From Sphingobacterium daejeonense (lineage in GTDB: Bacteria > Bacteroidota > Bacteroidia > Sphingobacteriales > Sphingobacteriaceae), in the NCBI RefSeq assembly GCF_901472535.1, contig NZ_LR590470.1:992001-1056000 (forward strand): a stretch of 64,000 nucleotides of DNA, written 5' to 3'. The position numbers were made by a program, and so were the translations under genes. The notes under the pieces were generated by a model that saw nothing but the letters and a program-made list of their open reading frames with translations, did not search any database and was not told the DNA's origin. Shown one piece after another: positions 29,695 to 38,194 of this stretch. Position 1 is the first letter of the stretch. Every line of letters begins with the position of its first letter.

Positions 29695-30129
29695 TTAATG
29701 TTGTCTTCTGCTATTAAGTTCTTTATATAGCAGTTCTATAAATTCTTGTTCTACAGAGAAGAATTGTGATGCTCGGGACTGGCCTACAACATCTGCGAAC
29801 TTGGCTCTGTATTTTTTCTTGATATCTACTTCTTGAGCGTCGAATTCGATTGCATCATTTCCTGGTCTGAACGAATTACCTCTTGTGCGATCAATTTGAT
29901 TGCCTCTTGATTTTTTTGATTTGACACTTCTAATTTCTTTCGTATACTGATTGTATAATGGAAAGAATTTTTGCGCTTCAGTAGGAGTCAGTCTCAATTG
30001 TTTGGTAATATATGCCGTTTTTTGGTTCTCAATTTGTTCAAACCTTTCTTGGCGAGACTGTCCATTCGCAACAAAACAAGCTATCCAAATCAAAAAAAGC
30101 GTTGAAATAATATGTTTTAAACGAATCAT
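29695..30129 (-). CDS. Small secreted Spy/CpxP-like protein
   Basis: A protein of 144 residues with a signal peptide (1-23, ending NGQ) and then a mostly helical, charged body. The LTPTEAQKFFPLYNQYTKEI stretch recalls the LTxxQ repeats of periplasmic Spy/CpxP-type proteins. It overlaps the stop of the preceding gene by one base (TAATG), so it is co-translated with the sigma/anti-sigma-like pair. A role as a periplasmic stress sensor or chaperone is an inference from this context. Confidence 0.72.
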   Translation of the reverse strand: MIRLKHIISTLFLIWIACFVANGQSRQERFEQIENQKTAYITKQLRLTPTEAQKFFPLYNQYTKEIRSVKSKKSRGNQIDRTRGNSFRPGNDAIEFDAQEVDIKKKYRAKFADVVGQSRASQFFSVEQEFIELLYKELNSRRQH

Positions 30130-31064
30130 TATAAAGTATAATTTAAGTAATCTTCTAAAACGTCTTTATCAATTCCCGACCCTACGCCTTTAGATTCTTC
30201 TGGTTGATAGATGTACTCTGCATAGTACTCTAGATCCGAAGCATCGCTGTAGTTTGACAGGTAGTTGATGATTTCTTCTTCAGGAATTTCATTCAACGAC
30301 AACTGTTCCGCTTCCATGGGTTGGTTATTATCTGCATTGTACACAGACACTCCGATTACAGCTGCCACACAAGCTGCTGCTGCTGAAGTTAACCAAGCAT
30401 AGACTTTCCCTTTCTTCCTAGAATCTGAAGTTTTAGACTCATCACGTGAAGGCAATTGTATAACCTTCTTGTCCTGAACTTTGTCAAGGATTGCAGCAGA
30501 CATTTGGTCGAAATATCCCGCAGGTACTTCAAATCCTTCAGTCTGAACTTGAGTTTTCAGTTCTTCGGTATAAATTGAAGCCATGATTTGATCATCGGCT
30601 TGTTCAAAATAACCTTCTGGAACTGTAAATCCTGGTTCTGCAATTTCTAGTGTTAACTCTTCTTCTTCAATTCTATTCAGAATTCGAGCAGTTAAGTCAT
30701 CAAAGTAACCCGTAGGAACTTCTTCATTTTCCAATTCTTTGATCCCCTCGATTTTCACTTGGGCAAGGATTTGGTCGCTCATTTGGTCAAAATATTGATC
30801 AGGTACGGAGAATGTTTCGGCATCCTTGAATTGCTCGATCTTAATCTGACCTAACAATTGGGATTCTTGTTGTTCGAAGAATCCTTTTGGTGTGCTCAAT
30901 CCTATTTTTCCTGTGTCTGAAATTTGATCCAATTTAGCAAAGAATAAACTTCTTTCGGCTAGCTTTTCAAAGTAATTTTCAGGTACAATGAAAGGGTTGA
31001 CACGCAACGAGTTAGGTAGTTGATTGTCTCCTAAGTTTTCGTAATATGTGTTATTTTCTTTCAT
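30129..31064 (-). CDS. Membrane protein with six tandem 'GYF' repeats, probable anti-sigma partner
   Basis: A protein of 311 residues from ATG 31064; the TTG at 31115 lies inside the sigma gene and is less likely. The cytoplasmic N-terminal part contains six copies of a roughly 34-residue unit around the motif VPxGYFxxxxxxIL: VPENYFEKLAERSL, TPKGFFEQQESQLL, VPDQYFDQMSDQIL, VPTGYFDDLTARIL, VPEGYFEQADDQIM, VPAGYFDQMSAAIL. One transmembrane helix (TSAAAACVAAVIGVSV) and a short acidic C-terminal part follow. Position directly after an ECF sigma gene and the single helix suggest an anti-sigma or sigma-modulating role. I recognise no classical anti-sigma domain. Confidence 0.7.
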   Translation of the reverse strand: MKENNTYYENLGDNQLPNSLRVNPFIVPENYFEKLAERSLFFAKLDQISDTGKIGLSTPKGFFEQQESQLLGQIKIEQFKDAETFSVPDQYFDQMSDQILAQVKIEGIKELENEEVPTGYFDDLTARILNRIEEEELTLEIAEPGFTVPEGYFEQADDQIMASIYTEELKTQVQTEGFEVPAGYFDQMSAAILDKVQDKKVIQLPSRDESKTSDSRKKGKVYAWLTSAAAACVAAVIGVSVYNADNNQPMEAEQLSLNEIPEEEIINYLSNYSDASDLEYYAEYIYQPEESKGVGSGIDKDVLEDYLNYTL

Positions 31065-31098
31065 AGTACCATAATAGATAGATTTTGCGTCAAAAGGT

Positions 31099-31644
31099 TT
31101 AATCGTTTGAGGCAAAAAAGTTCTCTATTTTTTTAACTGCTAAATGGTATGAAGCTTTTAATGCTCCTACACTTGTTCCCAACACTTCTGATATTTCTTC
31201 ATACTTCATATCTTCAAAATATTTCATGTTAAATACCAATCGTTGTTTATCAGGCAAGGTTAATAATGCCTGTTGTAATTTCATTTGCGCTTTGTCACCA
31301 TTGAAATAAGCACCGTCTGCCAAGGAATCAGATAAATAAGCAGAGTTTTCATCATCCAATGAAACACTCTGCTTTTGTTTTTTCTTGTTCAAGAAGGTGA
31401 TACACTCATTGGTTGCAATGCGGTATAACCAAGTATACAACTGAGAATCTTCCCTGAATTTCTCAAGATTACGCCATACTTTGATAAATATATCTTGTAC
31501 AACATCATCAGCATCATCGTGGTCAATGACCATTCTTCTGACATGCCAATAAATCTTTTGCTGATATTTATTTAGCAGTAAACGGAAAGCCTCCTCACGA
31601 GTTTTCTCATCCGCAAACTTTGCTATTATCAGGGAATCTTCCAT
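31099..31644 (-). CDS. ECF-type RNA polymerase sigma factor
   Basis: A sigma-70 family protein of 181 residues. Region 2 has DDADDVVQDIFIKVWRNLEK and LYTWLYRIATNECITFLNKK; region 4 has LTLPDKQRLVFNMKYFEDMK and EEISEVLGTSVGALKASYHL. It heads a three-gene operon with the GYF-repeat membrane protein and the Spy-like secreted protein, the layout of an envelope-stress regulon. It is followed closely (34 bases) by the next gene. Confidence 0.93.
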   Translation of the reverse strand: MEDSLIIAKFADEKTREEAFRLLLNKYQQKIYWHVRRMVIDHDDADDVVQDIFIKVWRNLEKFREDSQLYTWLYRIATNECITFLNKKKQKQSVSLDDENSAYLSDSLADGAYFNGDKAQMKLQQALLTLPDKQRLVFNMKYFEDMKYEEISEVLGTSVGALKASYHLAVKKIENFFASND

Positions 31645-31657
31645 AGATAGTTGTTTG

Positions 31658-32611
31658 TTATTTTCTTGTAATTACTTTACGTACTGCATTAACAATATTT
31701 GCAGCATTTAGACCGTATTTCTCCATCAATTGTGCTGGAGTACCCGATTCACCAAAGCTATCGTCTACTGCCACGTACTCTTGCGGAGTTGGTAATTTCT
31801 TAGCCAAAAATTGAGCCACACTGTCACCAAGACCACCTAAGCGGTTATGTTCTTCAGCAGTAACTACACATCCTGTTTTTGTAACCGACTTAAGTATAGC
31901 TTCTTCATCCAAAGGTTTAATGGTGTGGATATTGATGATTTCAGCATTGATGCCTAATTTTTCTAATTCCTCACCAGCTTGGATTGCTTCCCATACTAAG
32001 TGACCTGTAGCGATGATAGTAACATCAGTTCCTTCATTCAACATGATTGCCTTGCCAATTTCGAATTTTTGATCAGCAGGAGTGAAGTTAGGAACTACAG
32101 GGCGGCCAAAACGCAAATAAGCAGGTCCTTCATGGTCTACTAACGCAATTGTTGCTGCTTTTGTTTGGTTGAAGTCGCAAGGGTTAATAACTGTCATGCC
32201 TGGCAACATTTTCATCAAACCGATATCCTCAAGGATTTGGTGAGTTGCACCATCTTCTCCAAGCGTCAAACCAGCGTGCGAAGCACAGATTTTCACATTT
32301 TTGTCTGAATACGCAATTGATTGACGGATTTGGTCGTAAACACGACCAGTAGAGAAGTTTGCGAATGTACCAGTGAAAGGAATCTTACCACCGATAGTAA
32401 GACCTGCAGCGATACCCATCATGTTTGCTTCCGCAATACCGATTTGGAAGAAGCGCTCAGGGAATGCTTTTATAAAGTCGTTCATTTTTAATGAACCGAT
32501 TAAGTCAGCACATAAGGCTACTACGTTCTCATTTTGTTGACCAGCTTCTAATAAACCGGCTCCGAAACCTGAACGTGTATCTTTTGATTCTGTGTATGTA
32601 TATTTTTTCAT
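31658..32611 (-). CDS. Transketolase, C-terminal subunit
   Basis: 317 residues covering the pyrimidine-binding and C-terminal domains. It begins MKKYTYTESKDTRSGFGAGL and includes IGIAEANMMGIAAGLTIGG (catalytic Glu), CASHAGLTLGEDGATHQ and VTAEEHNRLGGLGDSVAQFL. Together with the next upstream gene it makes a two-chain transketolase moving C2 units in the pentose phosphate pathway. The gap between the halves is 25 bases. It ends 14 bases before the sigma factor start. Confidence 0.94.
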   Translation of the reverse strand: MKKYTYTESKDTRSGFGAGLLEAGQQNENVVALCADLIGSLKMNDFIKAFPERFFQIGIAEANMMGIAAGLTIGGKIPFTGTFANFSTGRVYDQIRQSIAYSDKNVKICASHAGLTLGEDGATHQILEDIGLMKMLPGMTVINPCDFNQTKAATIALVDHEGPAYLRFGRPVVPNFTPADQKFEIGKAIMLNEGTDVTIIATGHLVWEAIQAGEELEKLGINAEIINIHTIKPLDEEAILKSVTKTGCVVTAEEHNRLGGLGDSVAQFLAKKLPTPQEYVAVDDSFGESGTPAQLMEKYGLNAANIVNAVRKVITRK

Positions 32612-32636
32612 TACAAAAACTAACGTCTAAAGAATA

Positions 32637-33485
32637 TTAATAATCACCTATGGTTCTAGGGATTTGGTTTAAAGCTGATTCTAATTGCTCATCATTTGGA
32701 GCAACACCATGCCATTTGTGAGATCCCATCATGAAATCTACACCTGAGCCCATTTCAGTGTGCAATAGGATAATAACTGGTTTTCCTTTGCCAGTACGAG
32801 ATTTAGCCTCGTCCAAGCCAGCAATTACTGCTGCCATGTTGTTACCATTGTCCACCTCTAGAACATCCCATCCGAAAGCTTCCCACTTAGCACGTAGGTT
32901 TCCTAATGAAAGTACTTGGTCCGTAGAACCATCGATTTGTGCACGGTTGTAGTCAACAGCAGCAATAATATTGTCTACTTTATTGTGAGGAGCATACATC
33001 GCTGCTTCCCAAACTTGACCTTCTTGCAATTCGCCGTCACCCATCAATACATAAACTAAATTGTTGTCTTTGTTCAACTTTTTAGCTTGCGCTGCACCTA
33101 AAGCAACAGATAACCCTTGTCCTAAAGAACCTGAAGCTACACGGATACCTGGAAGGTGCTCATGTGTAGTAGGGTGGCCTTGAAGACGTGAATCAATCTT
33201 TCTGAAAGTTGACAATTCGCTCACTGGAAAATATCCAGCTCTTGCCAATGTACTGTAGAAAACAGGTGAAATGTGACCGTTTGATAAGAAGAATATATCT
33301 TCCCCAATACCATCCATGTTAAATGATGGATCATGCTTCATCGCATGAAAATACAATGCAACGAAATAATCAGTACAGCCCAAAGAACCTCCTGGGTGAC
33401 CTGATTGACATGCATGTACCATACGAACGATGTCTCTTCTTACTTGTGAAGCGATTTGTTCAAGTTTGTTTATGTCTGCACTCAT
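32637..33485 (-). CDS. Transketolase, N-terminal subunit
   Basis: 282 residues carrying the thiamine diphosphate-binding domain. It has HACQSGHPGGSLGCTDYFVA, SNGHISPVFYSTLARAGYF, VASGSLGQGLSVALGAAQA and the TPP motif MGDGELQEGQVWEAAMYA. It is paired with the C-terminal subunit directly downstream. Split transketolases of this kind are common in Bacteroidota and archaea. Confidence 0.94.
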   Translation of the reverse strand: MSADINKLEQIASQVRRDIVRMVHACQSGHPGGSLGCTDYFVALYFHAMKHDPSFNMDGIGEDIFFLSNGHISPVFYSTLARAGYFPVSELSTFRKIDSRLQGHPTTHEHLPGIRVASGSLGQGLSVALGAAQAKKLNKDNNLVYVLMGDGELQEGQVWEAAMYAPHNKVDNIIAAVDYNRAQIDGSTDQVLSLGNLRAKWEAFGWDVLEVDNGNNMAAVIAGLDEAKSRTGKGKPVIILLHTEMGSGVDFMMGSHKWHGVAPNDEQLESALNQIPRTIGDY

Positions 33486-33794
33486 TTTAAAGTATAATAT
33501 TTCGATAATTTGCGGATAAAGTTAATGATTTTTAATGGACTACAGGGGCTTAAACTGAATTATTTAATTAAGGAGCTGGATGTGTGATTTGAGATTTGGG
33601 TTTTGAGATAGAAAATGCTGAAACATTTGAGTTCAGATAATTTGCACTTATGGATAATGACTAGACATAAGTTAAAAAATAAGGAAGGTTTTGGATTTTG
33701 GAATGGATTGTAGAAGAATTAAATCCATAAAAAAAGAGCCTGGGTAATTATTCCCAAGCTCTTTAATTCTTTATCTATGTTTTAGCAAATATAA
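33486..33794. promoter_or_regulatory. Intergenic region with GAGATATG-type repeat and a terminator
   Basis: A gap of 309 bases between the NifU-like gene and the transketolase operon (both leftward). It holds a short degenerate copy of the genome's 'gatttgagatttgggttttgagat' repeat at about 33578-33610 and the nfu terminator at 33729-33764. The transketolase promoter should be near 33490-33540; I cannot place it. Confidence 0.4.
33729..33764 (-). terminator. Terminator of the NifU-like gene
   Basis: AAAGAGCTTGGG and CCCAGGCTCTTT (leftward reading) form a 12-bp stem with one G-T pair, followed by a T run. Confidence 0.85.
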
Positions 33795-34349
33795 TTACAT
33801 TGCTTCTGCTACCACTTCTTCTACTTCTGGCACCATACGCTTCAACAAACCTTCGATACCTGCTTTAAGGGTAATTGTTGAAGAAGGACATCCTGAACAT
33901 GAACCTCTAAGTTCAACGGTTACTTTGCCATCTTCGAAAGATTTGTATGCAATCGCACCACCATCTTGTTCTACCGCTGGGCGTACATAATCATGCAATA
34001 CTTGTTGAATCTTAACTTCAACATCAGATCCTTCGAAAACCACATCTTCTGAATGTTCGATAGGTTTTACAGCAAGTTCTGACTCAACAGCACCTTTCAC
34101 AAACTCCTTCAATAAGGCTTCGATATCAGACCATTCTGCATCATCAGTCTTGGTAATGGTAACGAAATTGCTGGCAAAGAATACGCCGTTCACAAAATTG
34201 AACTTGAATAATTCCTTTGCGAAAGCAGACTCTTGAGCCTTTTCTCTATCAGGATAATCCAAACTGCCATTGATCAATAATTTATTAACCAAAAACTTCA
34301 TTGTAGCAGGATTTGGAGTGCTCTCTGTATATACGTTAATAGTTGCCAT
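33795..34349 (-). CDS. NifU/NfuA-type iron-sulfur cluster carrier
   Basis: 184 residues. The N-terminal Nfu_N domain (MATINVYTESTPNPATMKFL) is followed by a C-terminal NifU domain with the cluster-binding RGSCSGCPSSTITLK (CxxC) and RPAVEQDGGAI. It delivers Fe-S clusters to client proteins. It lies downstream of purB on the same strand (75-base gap). Confidence 0.93.
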   Translation of the reverse strand: MATINVYTESTPNPATMKFLVNKLLINGSLDYPDREKAQESAFAKELFKFNFVNGVFFASNFVTITKTDDAEWSDIEALLKEFVKGAVESELAVKPIEHSEDVVFEGSDVEVKIQQVLHDYVRPAVEQDGGAIAYKSFEDGKVTVELRGSCSGCPSSTITLKAGIEGLLKRMVPEVEEVVAEAM

Positions 34350-34424
34350 GTTCTAAAATTCTAATTTGAAAAAACAAATATACTGTAAATACCCGTTCGG
34401 ATACGTCATTGCATGGTAAAAGCT

Positions 34425-35775
34425 TTACAGCTTAACTCCAGTGTAATTGCTAGGAGAGATTGATTTAATCTCTTCCTTAACCTCATCGCTCACATTTAAT
34501 TGGTCAACGAAGGCAGCAATAGTATCTTTTGTCACATGCGTATTTGTACGTGTTAAATCTTTCAAAGCCTCATAAGGTTTTGGATAACCTTCACGGCGTA
34601 GGATAGTTTGAATCGCCTCCGCTACTACTGCCCAGTTGTTTTCAAGGTCTTCTTGGAAAGCCGACTCATTCAAAATCAATTTTCTCAATCCCCTTAAAGT
34701 TGATTTTATAGCGATCAAGGTGTAAGCAAATGGAACCCCGATATTTCTCAAGACAGTAGAGTCGGTTAAATCTCTTTGCAATCTTGAAATCGGAAGTTTA
34801 GCAGCTAGGTGTTCGAACACCGCATTTGCCAATCCCAAGTTTCCTTCAGCATTTTCAAAGTCAATTGGGTTTACTTTATGAGGCATTGCAGATGATCCAA
34901 TTTGACCTGCCGTAATTTTTTTGCTTGAAGTAATCCATGGAGATATAAGTCCATATATCACGACAAAGATCGATCATTATATTATTGATGCGTTTTAGGC
35001 CATCGCAACTAGCTGCAAAATTATCGTAGTGTTCTATTTGTGTCGTTGTTTGTGATCTATCTAATCCTAAGACCTCATTGACGAATTTATTTCCAAACTC
35101 AACCCAATTGTTCTCTGGGTAAGCAACGTGATGTGCATTGAAGTTTCCGGTTGCACCTCCGAATTTTGCTGAAAATGGAACTTGGTTCAATAGGTTCAAT
35201 TGTTTTTCAATTCTTTCGATGAAAACTTTGATTTCTTTGCCTAAGCGAGTAGGTGAAGCCGGTTGACCGTGAGTACGAGCCAACATAGATACATTTTCCC
35301 ATTCTGCACTTAATTTTTTGAGCTCGTCAACCAATTCATTAATTGCTGGTTGATAAACGTCTTTCAATGCCGCTTTCCACGAATAAGGTATTGCAGTATT
35401 GTTAATGTCCTGAGAAGTTAACCCGAAATGGATAAACTCCAATGAATCATTGAGACCTAATTTTTCGAATTCATTTTTCAAAAAATATTCTACTGCTTTG
35501 ACATCATGGTTGGTTACTTTCTCGGTATCCTTAATCCATTGAGCGTCTTCTAAGCTGAAATTGCGATAGATATCGCGTAACTTATCATTTAAGCTGCCAT
35601 CAAAATGAGCTAATTGTTGAATGCCAGATTCCGAAAGGGAAATGAAATATTCAACCTCCACTAAAACGCGGTATTTTATTAATGCGAATTCAGAAAAGTA
35701 ATTCGATAGATCTTTTGTGGTATTGTAATATCTGCCATCAATGGGAGTGATTGCAGTCAATGCTGATAAAGTCAT
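34425..35775 (-). pseudogene. purB: Adenylosuccinate lyase, frame broken by one extra base
   Basis: PurB catalyses two lyase steps in purine synthesis. The N-terminal 290 residues start at 35775 (MTLSALTAITPIDGRYYN, with HFGLTSQDINNTAIPYS). The C-terminal part contains the signature GSSAMPHKVNPIDFENAEGN. Between them, at about 34915-34921, seven A residues (coding strand) should be six to read DYFKQKITAGQIGSSAMPHK. The repaired length of about 450 residues is normal for the family. The gene is needed for purine prototrophy, so a sequencing insertion is the likely cause. Confidence 0.93.
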
Positions 35776-35811
35776 TCTGTATTTTTTAGTTTGAAGGCAA
35801 AAATAAGAAAT

Positions 35812-36078
35812 AGATATGAGATATGGGATATGAGATTTGCGACAGGAGGGGTGATAAGGGAGATCAGATTTGAGATATGGGATTTGTGACAGTAGGGGTG
35901 AAAGGGGAACTAGATATGGATATGGTTGGATTTGCGATGTGAGATATGAGACAGTAGGGGTGAAAGGGGAAGGTTAAATATGCGAGGTTAGATATGCGAT
36001 TTGCGACAGGAGGAAAGTTAGAGTTAGATAGTTTTGACGTTTTCTATCTCACATCTCACATCTCATATCCCACATCTA
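35812..36078. repeat. GAGATATG-type low-complexity repeat with inverted arms
   Basis: Most of the 367-base gap between purB and the next gene (35776-36142) is built from degenerate copies of gatatgaGATATGGGATTTG with interspersed 'gacagtaggGGTGAAAGGGG' units (three to four rounds). At 36040-36078 the same words appear in reverse complement (ctcacatctcacatctcat), so the block could fold on itself. No gene is present. Confidence 0.75.
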
Positions 36079-36090
36079 TCCTTAAACAAC

Positions 36091-36117
36091 AAAAGCCCGT
36101 TTCTAAAACGGGCTTTT
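36091..36117 (-). terminator. Terminator of the small lipoprotein gene
   Basis: AAAAGCCCGTTT and AAACGGGCTTTT form a near-perfect stem with a T-rich end. Confidence 0.85.
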
Positions 36118-36142
36118 GAAGTATTTTTTTAATCTGTTCGGA

Positions 36143-36361
36143 TTATTGAACGTTTTTCAATGAATCAGAGATTGAATCACCAGTAGCACGAACTGAATCA
36201 GCTACGTTTTCTAATGAATCAGCTACGTTTTCAGTAGTTGAATCAACAACGTTTGACAAAGAGTCAGCTGTTTCTTCAGTTTTAGTTTCAGCGTTGTTAC
36301 AAGAAGCAACAGCGATAGTTAATGCTAAACCTAAGAATCCGAATTTGAATAAATTTTTCAT
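36143..36361 (-). CDS. Small Ser/Asp-rich lipoprotein
   Basis: 72 residues from ATG 36361 (MKNLFKFGFLGLALTIAVAS); the frame could start nine codons earlier but without support. The lipobox AVASC predicts lipidation. The mature part is a repetitive amphipathic helix of the form 'VDSTTENVADSLENVADSVR', with a roughly 11-residue period of Asp-Ser and hydrophobic positions. It resembles small entericidin- or LEA-like envelope proteins. The function is unknown. Confidence 0.7.
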   Translation of the reverse strand: MKNLFKFGFLGLALTIAVASCNNAETKTEETADSLSNVVDSTTENVADSLENVADSVRATGDSISDSLKNVQ

Positions 36362-36388
36362 TTTTAATTTTCTATTTAGTTGAAACAA

Positions 36389-36587
36389 ATTTGTTTATTT
36401 AATCTTAATACCCAATACCTAAAAAGGTAACCCAAGAAATAATATTTTTTTATTAAACCCGCTGAGATTCAGCGTGTTGTTTTTAATTATTTTTCTAAAG
36501 GCAGGGCAAATATACTACTGTTTTGTTGATTTGCAACATTAAAACACAAAAATTGTTATATTTCTGTTAAATATTTAAAAAAATAAT
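36389..36587. other. Divergent intergenic region with small hairpin
   Basis: It separates the lipoprotein gene and the acyl-CoA dehydrogenase gene. CGCTGA (36460-36465) and TCAGCG (36469-36474) form a tight hairpin in the 5' leader of the lipoprotein gene. Nothing else is recognisable. Confidence 0.3.
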
Positions 36588-37937
36588 ATGTTAGATAAGG
36601 TAAAAAATATCCTAAAGCTCATTAAATCAGTGGATTTGGAGCAATTAGAAAAAATATCAAAAAAAGTAGATTTAGCAAAAGTTTTGGGCGCAGTATCTAA
36701 AATGGACGAAAATCAGCTGAAAATGGCCATGAAAATGTTGACAGGAAGTAAAAAGAAAAAAGATCCACCTCCTATCAATGCCGACTTTTATGATATTTCA
36801 GCCAAATTATCGGAGGAAGACAGAGCCCTGCAGATGAAAGTCCGTTCCTTTCTTGAAACTGAAATCAAACCATTAGTAAATAAATACTGGTTGCGTGATG
36901 AATTCCCGTTCGAAATTATTCCTAAGCTTAGGGAATTGAATGTATGTGGATATGTATATGAGGGATATGGCTGCGCTGGGGGAAGTTCCTTAATGGACGG
37001 TATTATCGCTGCAGAATTTGGCAGGGTAGACCCCTCGATCGCTACCTTCCTAGGTGTTCAAAGCGGATTAGCTATGGGATCCATATATATGTGTGGTTCT
37101 GAAGAACAGAAAAACGAATGGCTCCCTCAAATGCAACAACTTAACAAGATTGGTGCCTTTGGCCTTACAGAACCTTTAGTGGGCTCTGCAACGGCAGGTG
37201 GATTAACGACAACTTGTAAACGAGATGGTGACAAATGGTTACTGAATGGGCAGAAAAAATGGATCGGAAACTCCACATTTTCTGATATCACGATTATCTG
37301 GGCAAGAGATTTAGATGATCAACAAGTGAAAGGTTTTATTGTCCGCAAAGAGAATCCAGGCTTTGCTGTAGAGAAAATAAAGGATAAGATGGCTCTGCGT
37401 ATCGTTCAGAATGGTTTGATTACGTTGACAGATTGCGTAGTGCCCGAATCTGACCGTCTTCCATACGCCAATTCCTTTAAAGACACCGCAAAGGTACTAC
37501 AAATGACAAGGGCAGGTGTAGCTTGGATGGCAGTAGGATGTGCTCGAGGAGCCTACGAAAACGCATTAGATTATACAATAAAAAGAGAACAGTTTGGAAA
37601 ACCTATTGCATCTTTCCAATTAATTCAAAACCATCTTGTAGAAATGCTTTCCAATCTTACAGCAATGCAAACATTGGTTTTCCGCTTATCAGAATTACAA
37701 GATGACGATAAACTAAAAGATGAACACGCATCCTTAGCGAAAGTATTCTGTACGCTCCGAATGCGAGATATAGTATCGAAAGCAAGAGAAGTAATGGGAG
37801 GTAATGGTATTCTATTAGAATATAATGTTGCCCGTTTCTTGGCCGATGCCGAAGCAATCTATTCCTACGAAGGAACCAAAGAAATAAACTCTTTGATCGT
37901 TGGAAGAAGCATTACTGGGTTTAGCGCGTTTGTATAA
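36588..37937 (+). CDS. Acyl-CoA dehydrogenase, glutaryl-CoA-dehydrogenase-like
   Basis: 449 residues. The flavoprotein body (about 75-445) has the FAD-binding GAFGLTEPLVGSATAGGL and the C-terminal YSYEGTKEINSLIVGRSITG with the catalytic Glu, close to glutaryl-CoA dehydrogenases, and MALRIVQNGLITLTDCVVPE. An unusual N-terminal extension of about 70 residues, helical and Lys-rich (KSVDLEQLEKISKKVDLAKV, then MKMLTGSKKKKDPPP), precedes it. The exact substrate is uncertain: glutaryl-CoA or a branched/short acyl-CoA. It is a single gene. Confidence 0.88.
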   Translation: MLDKVKNILKLIKSVDLEQLEKISKKVDLAKVLGAVSKMDENQLKMAMKMLTGSKKKKDPPPINADFYDISAKLSEEDRALQMKVRSFLETEIKPLVNKYWLRDEFPFEIIPKLRELNVCGYVYEGYGCAGGSSLMDGIIAAEFGRVDPSIATFLGVQSGLAMGSIYMCGSEEQKNEWLPQMQQLNKIGAFGLTEPLVGSATAGGLTTTCKRDGDKWLLNGQKKWIGNSTFSDITIIWARDLDDQQVKGFIVRKENPGFAVEKIKDKMALRIVQNGLITLTDCVVPESDRLPYANSFKDTAKVLQMTRAGVAWMAVGCARGAYENALDYTIKREQFGKPIASFQLIQNHLVEMLSNLTAMQTLVFRLSELQDDDKLKDEHASLAKVFCTLRMRDIVSKAREVMGGNGILLEYNVARFLADAEAIYSYEGTKEINSLIVGRSITGFSAFV

Positions 37938-37944
37938 GGTAATT

Positions 37945-38110
37945 AAGACAATAGACACGAGACACAAGACACTAGACTTATATAATTTTTAAATCTAAAT
38001 ATTCAGCAATTCAAAATTTTAAGGTAATTGCTCTGCATTATAAGTAACGAACTATATAAGTAACGAGCTATCTAAATTCTGATGTCTAATGTCTTTTGTC
38101 TAATGTCTAG
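37945..38110. repeat. AGACAATAGACACGAG-type degenerate repeat
   Basis: 37947-37981 carries AGACAATAGACACGAGACAC-like heptamers, and 38081-38110 carries their reverse complement (tgtctaatgtcttttgtcta). The same words occur at 5583-5618 beside the ABC-F gene. These short degenerate blocks seem to be a dispersed family in this genome. The IS element starts at the end of the second block. Confidence 0.6.
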
Positions 38111-38194
38111 TCCAAAAAAAATGAAGGTGTCTAAAAAGGCACCTTCTTCTGTTTTATAGCTTTCTGGAGCTCCATTATAATTTCATGAGCAATA

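Noticed and set aside
31065..31115. TTG start of the GYF-repeat protein inside the sigma gene
   Set aside because: The added residues overlap the sigma factor C-terminus and have no support; ATG 31064 gives the natural start before the first repeat.
35812..36078. Possible CRISPR array
   Set aside because: The repeated words are degenerate, 7-15 bases long and irregularly spaced; no constant repeat with unique spacers and no cas genes.
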